Source: Rhizobium sp. RCAM05350 (GTDB lineage: Bacteria; Pseudomonadota; Alphaproteobacteria; Rhizobiales; Rhizobiaceae). From it: DNA of 64,000 nucleotides. Every line of letters begins with the position of its first letter. The first letter of the stretch is position 1. Of this stretch, positions 28,574 to 38,507 are shown one piece after another. Under the pieces are notes generated by a model. It had not been told where the DNA came from and ran no database searches. It saw only the letters and a list, made by a program, of their open reading frames with translations. The position numbers and the translations under genes are program-made. The stretch is from positions 1,736,001 through 1,800,000 of the forward strand of contig CP087974.1 of the NCBI GenBank assembly GCA_024426085.1. Reading direction: 5' to 3'.

Positions 28574-29663
28574 CAGAAGCCAAAGTCAAAGCCCTCAAAC
28601 TCCATGAATTCCGCCCCGACCGCGATCCTTCCTGCTCGACCGTTGCCAGGATTTCGCCGACGTCTCCGTCGGATCTGATCGCCGTATGCTCGTTGACGTA
28701 ACGCGCAATGCGAACTGCTGCCCAGGGGCGCATCAGGCCGAGGGTCAGAACGGTGACGATCACGTTCGACACGGCAATCCAGACATAGCGGAACGCGACA
28801 GATCGCTTTTAAGCTCATGCTTGCCATCGAAACGTGTCGCCGACCAGGCGATGTTACGCACCCCAGCACGATAGAACAGCGCCGCGATGCCGAAGGACAA
28901 CAATACCGCCAGATAGGCCACGACGCCCAGAACAAACATCGATGCCTGGAACTCGGGCGGCAGCGCATCGGGGTTATTGATCAAAGCGATGATCAGGGAC
29001 AGGTTGGCAAGCGCTGCGACCGCGATGACCAGCAAACCGAGGACAATGATCAACGCCGAGAAGAACCAGGTCTGGTAGATCGGCCCGAGCTTTGGATCCG
29101 TTGCAAACGACCGGCCGCCGTAGCGCAGATTGTTGCCGAGATAGCGGTACATCCAGCGGCTGGCGAGCGGCGCGAGGATGCCGAGCGACAGGACGGCCAT
29201 GACTGGACCAGCCATGAAGGCAACGAAGGCGCCGCCCATCTTGCCGACAAAATCGAAGCGGACGTTGCGGTAGCTGGTAACACGAGCGCTGAACCGCAGG
29301 CCGCGCATGATCAGCCAGGGAAAGAAGAACAGAACAATCAAACCCAGCGCAATACCGGCAATCGGGACCACCGTCAGCACGATATTGTAGGCGATGATGT
29401 AGCCAAAAACGATCAGCCGGCCGATGAATATCTGCTTGCCCTTGGCGTGATATTCGAAGGCGCGGCCCAGCAACACCGTGTTGCCGTAGAAATAGCGGTT
29501 GTGGCGCACCTTCGCCCAGGCCGAATAAATGCCGAGCGTGATGATGGTCAGGAGAATATTGACGATCCAGATGCCTGAAATACTCCGCCGCATTTCCTGT
29601 AAACGACAGCCGGTGAAAATCCTGCGATGCGGCCGGCAATGGTGCCGCTTCGTTTATGCTCAT
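28573..29663 (-). CDS. DUF898 (YjgN) family membrane protein (frameshifted)
   Basis: ATG 29663 gives 'MSINEAAPLPAASQDFHRLSFTGNAAEYF', then repeated membrane units containing 'LTIITLGIYSAWAKVRHNRYFYGNT' and 'MYRYLGNNLRYGGRSF', the YjgN hallmark of tandem helix pairs. Breaks lie near 29580, 28785 and 28630. The corrected end reads 'AEFMEFEGFDFGF', stop 28573-28575, overlapping the M48 start (TGATG). About 363 residues. The role is unknown; linkage to an M48 protease is a recurring pattern. Confidence 0.78.
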
Positions 29664-29790
29664 GATCGTCCCTCTTGCGTGTCGTTCGATGTCGGACAGG
29701 AAACGGCCGACTATCCCCCGATATTCGGCCGCCGCCATGAACTCTTAAACGGTCACCACTGCAGGTCAACCGCACGTGGACGACGACAAC

Positions 29791-29816
29791 AAAAAGGGCC
29801 TCCATGAGGAGGCCCA
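29791..29816 (-). terminator. Rho-independent terminator
   Basis: Stem GGGCCTCC (29796-29803), loop ATGA, GGAGGCCC (29808-29815), with T5 on the minus strand, downstream of mmsA. Confidence 0.75.
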
Positions 29817-29844
29817 ATTGGGGAGGATGCGCTAACTCTCAGCG

Positions 29845-31339
29845 TTACTTCATCGTCGGGATGGAGAACTCGGCACCGTCCTTGATACCGGACGGCCAGC
29901 GCGAGGTGATCGTCTTGGTCTTGGTCCAGAACTTGATCGAGTCCGTGCCGTGCTGGTTGAGATCGCCGAAGGACGAGGACTTCCAGCCGCCGAAGGAATG
30001 GTAGGCCAGCGGAACCGGGATCGGGACATTGACGCCGACCATGCCGATGTTGATGCGCGAAGCGAAGTCATGGCCGCATCGCCGTCGCGGGTATAGATCA
30101 CGACGCCGTTGCCATATTCATGCTTCATCGGCAGGTCGAGGGCTTCCTCATAGTTCTTGGCACGAACCACCGAGAGAACCGGCCCGAAGATCTCCTGCTT
30201 GTAGATCTCCATGTCCGGCGTGACGTTGTCGAACAGGCAGCCGCCCACGAAGTTGCCGTTTTCATAGCCCTGAAGCTTGAAATCGCGGCCGTCGACGACG
30301 AGATTGGCGCCCTCTTCGACACCCTTGTTAATCAAGCCGAGAATACGCTCCTTGGCTTCCTTGGTGACGACCGGACCCATATCGGCCTTCTCATCGGTGT
30401 AAGGACCGATGCGCAGGCTTTCGACCATCGGGGTCAGCTTTGCGATGAGGCGGTCGGCGGTTTCCTTGCCGACCGGAACGGCAACCGAGATCGCCATGCA
30501 ACGTTCGCCGGCCGAGCCTGTAGCCGGCGCCCATCAGGGCGTTGGCGGCCTGGTCGAGATCTGCATCCGGCATGATGATCATGTGGTTCTTGGCGCCGCC
30601 GAAGCACTGGGCGCGCTTGCCGTTCATCGCAGCCGTGCCATAGACGTAACGGGCAATCGGCGTCGAGCCGACGAAGGAGACGGCCGAGATATCCGGATGA
30701 GTCAGGATCGCATCGACCGCGCCCTTGTCACCGTTGACGACGTTGAGGATGCCAGCCGGCAGACCGGCTTCGATCATCAGTTCGGCCAGGCGCATCGGCA
30801 CGGACGGATCGCGCTCCGAAGGCTTGAGGATGAACGTTGCCGCAGGCAATCGCCGGCGCAAACATCCACATCGGGATCATCCCCGGGAAATTGAACGGCG
30901 TGATGCCGGCACCGATGCCGACGGCCTGGCGGATCGAATACATGTCGATGTTCGGGCCGGCACCTTCGGTGAATTCGCTCTTGGAAAGATGCGGAATGCC
31001 GATGACGAATTCGCAGACTTCAAGGCCGCGGATGACGTCGCCCTTGGCATCTTCGATGGTCTTGCCATGTTCGCGCGACAGCATTTCAGCCAGCTCGTCC
31101 ATGTTGTCGTTCAGGAGCTGGACGAACTTCATGAAGACGTGGGCGCGGCGCTGCGGATTGGTGGCGGCCCATTTCGGCTGTGCAGCCTTGGCATTCTGGA
31201 CCGCTGCATCCATTTCTGCTTCGCTGGCCAGCGCCACGGTGGCCTGAACTTCGCCGGTTGCCGGATTGAAGACATTGCTTGTGCGGCCGCTGGTGCCAGC
31301 AACGCGCTTGCCGCCAATGAAATGACCAATCTCGTACAT
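29845..31339 (-). CDS. mmsA: CoA-acylating methylmalonate-semialdehyde dehydrogenase (frameshifted)
   Basis: '[39 protein letters not shown]' at the N-terminus, '[19 protein letters not shown]'-type cofactor loop ('[15 protein letters not shown]'), '[13 protein letters not shown]' and catalytic Cys in '[15 protein letters not shown]' identify MmsA/IolA. It converts methylmalonate or malonate semialdehyde plus CoA to propionyl- or acetyl-CoA in valine and inositol breakdown. Breaks lie near 30845, 30515 and 30070. About 498 residues. A LysR gene nearby on the other strand may control it. Confidence 0.9.
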
Positions 31340-31463
31340 GGGTGATCCTCCTGATCTTGATTATGGCGGGAGTGTCGCACTACAATATGCACAAATCAAC
31401 GCGCGATATTCAGCAACCGTTGTGCAAAAATTGACGTCGTATAGGATTATGGGGAAACAGATC

Positions 31464-31781
31464 ATGGACGCGCAAGGTGAAAAGATCATTCGAATAGCTG
31501 AGCTGGAGATCGACGCTACTCGGCTTGCGGAATATCGCGCACTCTTGGCGGAGGAGATCCAAGCATCCATCGCGACCGAACCGGGCGTGCTAATGTTGCA
31601 TGCCGTGGCCGAGCGGGAGCGGCCGGAACAGATTCACATCATGGAAGTCTATGCCGACCGGCAAGCCTACGAGGCGCATCTCAGAACGCCGCATTTCCTG
31701 AGATACAAGGAGGGCGCGGCCAACATGGTCAAGGCGCTCAGGCTGGTGGATGTTGATCCGGTCATGATGCAAAGCAAGTGA
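31464..31781 (+). CDS. Antibiotic biosynthesis monooxygenase (ABM) domain protein
   Basis: 105 residues from ATG 31464 (GGGGA 8 bp upstream; ATG 31449 also possible). The ferredoxin-like ABM fold is visible: 'IIRIAELEIDATRLAEYRALLAEEIQASIATEPGVLMLHAVAERERPEQIHIMEVYADRQAYEAHLRTPHF'. The H-x-x-T/H-F ending is typical of YgiN-like quinol monooxygenases. It is divergent from mmsA with 124 bp between. The substrate is unknown. Confidence 0.78.
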   Translation: MDAQGEKIIRIAELEIDATRLAEYRALLAEEIQASIATEPGVLMLHAVAERERPEQIHIMEVYADRQAYEAHLRTPHFLRYKEGAANMVKALRLVDVDPVMMQSK

Positions 31782-31790
31782 GATCTGGAT

Positions 31791-32129
31791 ATGTATTACG
31801 ATTTCGTGCCGCGGCAGAAGGACGCAGAAATCAGGATGAACAACGGTCGACCAGAGTCGATCGGAAAATTTGTGCGTGATCTCGAAATTGAGGGTGTGAA
31901 GGAACTCTTCCGCGAAGGAATTCATCAGATAGTGGAATACAACACGAGCGGGTTTCTCGTTTGGGTTCCGCCATCGGAGTGCTTTGCATACTGGAACTGG
32001 GCGCAGCCTCACATCGCCAAGGAACATCTTTTTCGTCTCGAAGACTACCCTGAAAAATTCTGGCTTTCGATCTCGGAATGGATAAGCGACTCAGGCGGAC
32101 GTCTGATCGTCTTCTCGTGGTATCATTGA
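31791..32129 (+). CDS. Unrecognised 112-residue protein, low GC
   Basis: ATG 31791 lies 10 bp after the ABM gene stop, behind GAGATCTGG. The protein is soluble and rich in Trp and other aromatics ('GFLVWVPPSECFAYWNWAQPHIAKEHLFRLEDYPEKFWLSISEWI'), with no signal peptide or membrane helix. Base composition is visibly lower in GC than its neighbours, which suggests recent transfer. I recognise no family; toxin-immunity proteins can look like this, but no toxin gene is adjacent. Confidence 0.55.
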   Translation: MYYDFVPRQKDAEIRMNNGRPESIGKFVRDLEIEGVKELFREGIHQIVEYNTSGFLVWVPPSECFAYWNWAQPHIAKEHLFRLEDYPEKFWLSISEWISDSGGRLIVFSWYH

Positions 32130-32189
32130 GGTGAAGCGGGTGATGAGCATCGCAACGTGGAAAAATCCCCTCTCCAGGAATGACGTCCG

Positions 32190-33071
32190 ATGAGCTGGGA
32201 TGACGTCCGCATGTTCCTGGCGGTCGCTCATGGCGGCCAGATCCTGTCGGCCTCCAAGCGGCTGGGCGTCAACCATGCGACCTTGAGCCGGCGCGTGACG
32301 GCGCTTGAAGAGTCGTTGAAGACGCGGCTTTTGATCCGCCGGACCAACGGCTGCGACCTGACGGCCGAGGGAGAAATCTTCCTGCATGCGGCCGAGCGCA
32401 TGGAGACCGAAATGCTGGCCGCGCAGGCGCAGATAGGCCGGATCGACACTGCGGTTGCCGGCACCGTGCGGGTCGGCGCGCCGGATGGGTTTGGTGTTTC
32501 GTTCCTTGCCCTGCGCCTCGGCAAGCTGACCGCCCGGTTTCCGGAACTGCGCATCCAGCTGGTGCCGGTTCCCCGTTCCTTTTCGCTGTCGCAGCGCGAG
32601 GCCGACATCGCCATCACGCTGGAGCGTCCGGAACAAGGGCGGCTGATCTCATCGAAACTGACTGACTACACACTCGGGCTCTATGCCTCGCAGGACTATC
32701 TGTCGTCCTATGGGTCGCCGGATACCGTGGAGGACCTGAAGAGCCACCGCCGGATCGGCTATGTCGAAGACCTGATCTTCACTGCATCGCTGAATTTTAC
32801 CGGCGAGGTGATGCGCAGCTGGGACGCCTCCTTCGAGATTTCGAGCGCCACAGGCCAGACCGAGGCGGTACGTTCAAGCGCCGGGATCGGTATTCTGCAC
32901 AATTACATCGCCCGGCAATATCCCGAACTGATCCGCATCCTGCCGGAAACGACGATCCGGCGGGCCTACTGGACCACCTATCACGAAAGCGCCCGCGAGC
33001 TCGTTCGCGTCCGCACCGTCGTCGATTTCCTTCAGGAGCTGGTGACCGACGAGCACGGCATTTTCATCTGA
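32190..33071 (+). CDS. LysR family transcriptional regulator
   Basis: 293 residues, intact. HTH 'MSWDDVRMFLAVAHGGQILSASKRLGVNHATLSRRVTALEESLKTRLLIRR', then the LysR effector domain ('VRVGAPDGFGVSFLALRLGKLTARFPELRIQLVP'). It lies beyond the ABM and orphan genes, divergent from mmsA. Control of mmsA or semialdehyde metabolism is inferred from position only. Confidence 0.85.
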   Translation: MSWDDVRMFLAVAHGGQILSASKRLGVNHATLSRRVTALEESLKTRLLIRRTNGCDLTAEGEIFLHAAERMETEMLAAQAQIGRIDTAVAGTVRVGAPDGFGVSFLALRLGKLTARFPELRIQLVPVPRSFSLSQREADIAITLERPEQGRLISSKLTDYTLGLYASQDYLSSYGSPDTVEDLKSHRRIGYVEDLIFTASLNFTGEVMRSWDASFEISSATGQTEAVRSSAGIGILHNYIARQYPELIRILPETTIRRAYWTTYHESARELVRVRTVVDFLQELVTDEHGIFI

Positions 33072-33076
33072 GATGC

Positions 33077-34044
33077 CTATTGAGCCACCGATGCAACGGT
33101 TGACGGTAGCGGAACGAAGGATGGCTTCATCACGGCCTTCGAGGCGTCCGGTTGAACAACCGCCGGCTCCGCCGCAGCCATGGCAGCTGCCTCTCCCGGC
33201 ATCGGCACCTTGACGGCGTTGACGATCGTTTTTCAGCCTTCCCGGTCGCGTCGATCTTCGCCACGTCCTCCGATGTCTCTTCAACGACCGCCATCCGCCT
33301 AACCCGGCGTACGGGTGCAGCAACGGCTGTGTCTGTTGCGGCAGACCGCAGCTCCTGCTCCGCGAAAGGTACGGCCAGAGGAGCCGGCGCAAACGCACCC
33401 GGGTCTACAACATAGCCCAGCGGCTGAAAACTCTGCGATGAGGCCGGATTGAGGCGCAGCCCCTGCATCAGTGCGACGATGCGATCGGCCACGATCGACG
33501 GACTGCAGTAGCGCAGCCGGATCTGGGCCGCACCGCCCGTCGCGGCGAACTGCGCGCCATCATAGGGCCTGATGTTCTTGGCGAATTGCCATGCGTAGAC
33601 GCAGCTACCGCCCTTGCCGACGCTGCCGGTCGCGTAGCCGAAGACGCCATAGGCGTTATCGGCAATCACCGGACTGATCCGCATCTTCACGCCGCCCAAG
33701 GTCGAGCGCATCTCAGCCTCGACCCGCGACCGCGACGGTGCGCCGTTGCTGCGCGTGATCTTTGCGGACGGATCGATCGTTACGCTCAGCATGTTCTCGC
33801 CTGCTAGGTCCGTCGCGTTGGCGTAGACGATCGTCTGCTCAATTTTCCCCTTGGCTCCCGTCTGCCGTACCGTCGTGGCCGGAAGCCCGGGAAGGGCTGC
33901 GACCGTGTATTCGGGAGAAACCGTGGTTGCGAGCGACGGCCAATTGCCCTCGACAGCACCTGTCCGCAGGAAAGGGTCATCGATCACCGACGTGCAGGAG
34001 GCAAGCATCGAGGCCAGGGCGATTGCGGAGAAAACTCTTTTCAT
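33077..34044 (-). CDS. bcsN: Cellulose biosynthesis protein BcsN (lipoprotein, one frameshift)
   Basis: The lipoprotein signal 'MKRVFSAIALASMLASC' is followed by 'DPFLRTGAVEGNWPSLATTVSPEYTVAALPGLPATTVRQTGAKGKIEQTIVYAN' and 'FGYATGSVGKGGSCVYAWQF', matching BcsN-type proteins of Agrobacterium-like cellulose operons. A break near 33232 moves the Pro/Ala-rich end ('VPMPGEAAAMAAAEPAVV') to another frame, with the stop at 33077. About 322 residues. Its start overlaps the TPR gene stop by 4 bp. Probably tethered to the outer membrane; exact role unknown. Confidence 0.72.
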
Positions 34045-36139
34045 CGGCGTGTATCCGTCTGGCTCGTGGCGACAAGGCCGCGCCGTACATCTGCATTCGA
34101 CAGATGATCGTTGAGGCGCTGGAACACCTGCTTGGCAACCTGCTTGTTTCCGAGATGGTAATAGGCCCAGCCGCGCAGCTGGCTGAGATCGGCAGGCTCC
34201 GCCACCAGGCTTGCGCGTGCATTCAACGCATCGAGCGTCTTTTGATACTGCTTGCGATCGAAGCTTGCCCGGGGCGCTGGAAATAGATTTCCACCCGGAT
34301 TTCCCGGTCGCGTTCGGCGCTGAGCGGATAGGCCCGGATGATTGCCTCTGCGTCATCGGTCAGGCGTCCGCGCAAAAGTGTGAGCGCAGTGCCATAGGCG
34401 GCATCTGCCCGCACCTGCCCGCCGGCTGCGAGGCCTTCGGCGAAGGCTCGCGCGCCTCTGCAAGACGGCCAAGACCGAGATAGCACCAGCCGCCGATCTG
34501 GGCCGCATCCGGCGTCAGCTGTCCCCGGCTGCGCAGGTCGGCCAGATCGTTGATGCAGGCGGCATAACGCTTGGCCTGGAAATTGCGGAAATAATTGGCC
34601 TGAATGATCCCGCGCGGTTTAATGACCGCAGCAGCAGCCGCCCTTCCCTTCGGCGGCGATGCCACGCGAATCTCGTCCCAGATATCCGGATAGGCCGAAC
34701 CATATTTTTCCTGCAATGCGGCGAATTCCTGCTTCTGCGACAGGCGCAAGTAGGAGAGCGCCAGCCCCTTGACACGCGCCGGTGCCATCCTCCAGTCGAC
34801 CGCCTTCTGGAACCAGGCGGATGACGCCTCATACTGCTTGGAATTATAGGCATACCAGGCAAGAATTTCGGCGTGATCGGCATTCAAGGTCTGCAGGATC
34901 GTCGTCGAATAGGACGCAACGATCTTTTCGTCGATCACCGCCATATCGGGCTTGGCAAAGCGCAGCGATAGCGCGTTCATCAGGAATTCCGCATCACCGG
35001 ACAGATCCTGCAGATAGGTGGTCGCCACCTTGTAGGCTTCCTCCTCGAGGTTCTGTGCGGCGAGGCTCAGATAAAGCCCCTTGGCATTGGCAGCATCGGC
35101 CTGGATCGCCAGCGCCTTGCCGAACCACTGAGCACTGACGGCGGGCTGCTTGATCTTTAGATAATACCAGCCGAGCAAGGCCATATCCTCGCTCTTCGGA
35201 GGGTTTGTTGCCTTAAGCGGTTCAAGCTGATCATCGGACAGGGGCACCGTCTGTTTTTCATCGGCGTTGAAATCGGCGATCGTCTTGCGCATCAGATCAA
35301 AGGCAACCGGCTTTAGGCCCGCCTGCATCGCCGGTGTCACGGCAAGCTTCTGCATCACGGCCTGGACTTCGGTCGCCGGGAAATCGTGGATGGCCTTCTG
35401 CAGCGTCGTCACCAAGACGGCGTCGGGCAGACGCTTGTCGCCTTCACGCAACAGGATGCCGCGATAGATATCCGCGAGCGGCTGTTTCATGCCGGTCTGC
35501 GCATAGGCATCGATCAACGCCCAAAGCAGGTCCACTTCGGTTTCCGTCGCAGGATCCATACTGCCGCCGGCCTGGATGACATCCGTCCAGTTGTTGTCCT
35601 TCGCCGCTTCCATCATCAGCACACGCTGTTTGCGGCGCGCCAATTTTTCCGTGAAATCGGCTGTCGGTACCCAGTCCGGTGTCTCGGTCTTGCGGCGGAT
35701 GATCTCGGCATCAATGCCGGTAAAATCGCTTCGGTCGTAAAGCTGCCAAAGCATCGTCTCGTCGACGCCGCGCGCCGATTGCGGCAGGTACACGTCCTGC
35801 GGCATCTCGAATTGCAGGAATTTCAGCCGCAAGCGTGCAGCCTCGGCGGCGACGCGTCCATCCTGCTTCTGTTCGGCGTAATAATAGAGCGCCGCCATTT
35901 CGACGTCATCGGGCTGGTTCGCCGCCGCCGGCGCTGTCTTTGCAGATTGCACACTGCCGGCTGTGGCCGCGGGGTCGAACTGTCCGCTAGCAGCCGATGT
36001 CATCGCCTCATCGAGAATGCGGAAGGAACCGGCCGCCTGTGTCAGCAGCTTTGCCTGAATCCTCGGAAAAAGCCGTTGCCGGCAGGAGCAGGCTCGAGGC
36101 GGCCAGAAGGGCGACCCAATGTTTCTTGATGACGATCAT
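34041..36139 (-). CDS. TPR-repeat cellulose operon protein (frameshifted)
   Basis: The signal peptide 'MIVIKKHWVALLAASSLLLPATAFS' starts at ATG 36139, overlapping the bcsB stop. A long helical TPR-like solenoid follows ('ALLGWYYLKIKQPAVSAQWFGKALAIQADAANAKGLYLSLA', 'EILAWYAYNSKQYEASSAWFQKAVDW'). Breaks lie near 36035, 34450 and 34225; the last repeat ends 'LRGWAYYHLGNKQVAKQVFQRLNDH'. About 699 residues. There is no C-terminal beta-barrel, so it is not a full BcsC. It fits the periplasmic TPR scaffold (BcsK-like) of alphaproteobacterial cellulose operons. Confidence 0.65.
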
Positions 36140-38507
36140 TGATCCGACCTCACACCCTTGCGCGGAATGGCCAGACCGAGCCACACAGCGAAGACGCCCA
36201 TCAAACTGACGATGAGCAGAACGTAGAACTGGAAATTGTCCGAGAACCAGGCGGCCGCCAGGCGGCGGATATTGCTGGGGCTCTGATCGGTCATCCCGGA
36301 AATGAAATGCGATCCGGCCGGCACCATGTTGACTGCAAGGCTCGCCGTTTCGATCTCAGCCGAACCACCGTTCAGACCCTGCCAGACCGCAGGCTCGACA
36401 AGCCGGCGAACACCAAGCGCGATATCGGCAGGCGACCCCGCATGGACCACGGTCCAGACCGCATCGCCGGATGGCGACGGGGTCTGCGTCAAGGTCAGCA
36501 GCGAGTGCCCCTGGCTTGAGCTTTGCCGTGGAACCGGTGTCGTCCTGGTAGCTCAGCCATTTGCCGAAAACGCGCCCGCCCCCGAGAACCAGTCCTGCAG
36601 TTTCGATGTGAAGGACAGTGTATCCTGCGGCCGCGTGGTCGACTTGCGGAACGCATCCAGCAGCGCGGTCAGATCGCCGTCATTGTCTGGCACCGGGCTG
36701 GACGCGAAAACACCGCCGCCAATGGTCGCCGTCCTGATAGGATCAACGTCGGCAAGGGATGCTGCCATCGGCTGTAATGCATCCGTGGGAAAGCCGCCCT
36801 TGCCGGCTGTGCCGAGATCGGCAAAGGCATTTTGCGTTGTGATCACCAGCGCGTTGCGGTCTCCGGACGGACTGGCGGCACCGAGGCGAATATCGGCATT
36901 CAGCGGATTGCGGGCCGCAAGCGCCAGGCGCGACAGCATGGTCAGGGCAGCACCGGCAGACTGCGCATCCGGGCGTTCGACAAAGATATCGAACGGCCTG
37001 CCATCGGCATAGGGATAGGCGGTTCCGGCCAAGGCTCCGATATCCGGAAGACGGCCGATCCGGGCGAGCGCCGGGATCTCGATCTTGGTGTCCTGCAGGA
37101 GGATGAACCGTGGCGTGGCATCGTCGCGGGCTTCCGGCGCACAGGTCTCGTCCGCATCGACCGGCAATTCGGCCAGAAGCTCGACCTTGTTATTGCCCGG
37201 ACGGAACGCCCGCAGCGGTAGTTCGATCAGCTTGCCGTCAAACTGTTCGCCGGCCGTATTGCGGAAGGGGTAGCTGGTGACGACGCGGTCGTTGACCCGC
37301 ACCAGAAACTGCGCCGTCCGCTTCAGGCCCGGAGACGTGGCGGCGCTCAGCTTCAGGCCGATCGTCGCGTAGTCGGCCGGGTAGAAATCCGCCGGCATGA
37401 CCATGTTGATCCCCGTCCGCGACAGGCGGCCGGAAAAGACCCGGGTCTCATATCCGGTGTCGGCCAGCGTATAGGTGGTCGAAGCCTCGGCAACGATGGT
37501 TCCCGACCGGCTGGAAAAGATACCACTATCGAGACTTTCCTTCAGCGGCCCCTGGATCGCTTGAAGCAACTGGCTGCTGATATCGGCCCGCGTGGCACCC
37601 CCGCAGGCTGACAACGGCGCGGCCATCGGTCCCGGCATTGCGCACAGAAAGGCCATAAGGCGCCGCCTGACCATCAGCATTGCGCGCCTGCGCCCGGGTC
37701 TTGTCCGTCGAGACATAGAGATCGATACCCGGACCGGTGCCAGGCTTTTCGCCAACGGTTACCTGCGAGATCATCCCTGTTGAGAAACAGCGCCAGCGTC
37801 TGCAGAACCGGCGCCGCGTCATTCAGCATTTCGGCAGTTGCCGCCTGCGGCAGGATCAGCCGGATATCGGTAACATTGGCCTCGCTACGGGCAACGGTCA
37901 GCAGATCATCAAAGGACTGGAAGCCGTGATGCCTGGTGGCTGCAAAACCGCTTGCCGAAGGATCAAGCTCGCTCCACAGCTCGTAGGTCGCCTCAAGCGA
38001 GCAATCGACCCGGTGGAACTGGCGTGCCCGCAGAACAACCTGGTTGCGGCCCGGTTTCAGAAAGTCGGCACCGATCGGCAGCGCTTCGCTCTTGAAGCCG
38101 TTCGGCGAGGCGATCCGGAATGTGCCTGCCGGTTTGCCGTTGACCTCGACATCCATGACGGATGTATCCGGCAGGACGGAAACGGCATTGCGATAGGCAA
38201 GCGCCAGCTGTCCGCCGCTTGCGGCCTGATCGGCGGCCAAATTGAAGCTCAGCCGTATCACCGCATCTTCGCCGGACAGATGATAGGCCGGCAGCGCCTG
38301 TTCGAACGGCACCAGCCCGCTGACCTTGGCAGCGACGACTTCCGCCCGTAGTGGACGGGTCGACAGGATGCTCTCGCTGTCGCCCGGCAGCGTGCGGGCA
38401 GCCGACGGGGCGGCATCCAGCAGGCTCTGGGCCGACAGCGGCAGCGTCTGCGCCATGACGAGGACCAGCGACAGGCCGGCTGCCGTGCTACGAAAAGGTT
38501 TAGCCAT
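36136..38507 (-). CDS. bcsB: Cellulose synthase regulatory subunit BcsB (frameshifted)
   Basis: Signal peptide 'MAKPFRSTAAGLSLVLVMAQTLPLSAQS', then alternating carbohydrate-binding-like and flavodoxin-like domains ('GRNQVVLRARQFHRVDCSLEATYELWSELDPSASGF', 'FPADYATIGLK'-type jelly roll as 'PADFYPADYATIGLKLSAATS'). A single C-terminal helix 'FYVLLIVSLMGVFAVWLGLAI' anchors it beside BcsA. Breaks lie near 37755 and 36515. About 790 residues. BcsB guides the glucan through the periplasm. It overlaps bcsA by 8 bp and the TPR gene by 4 bp. Confidence 0.85.
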
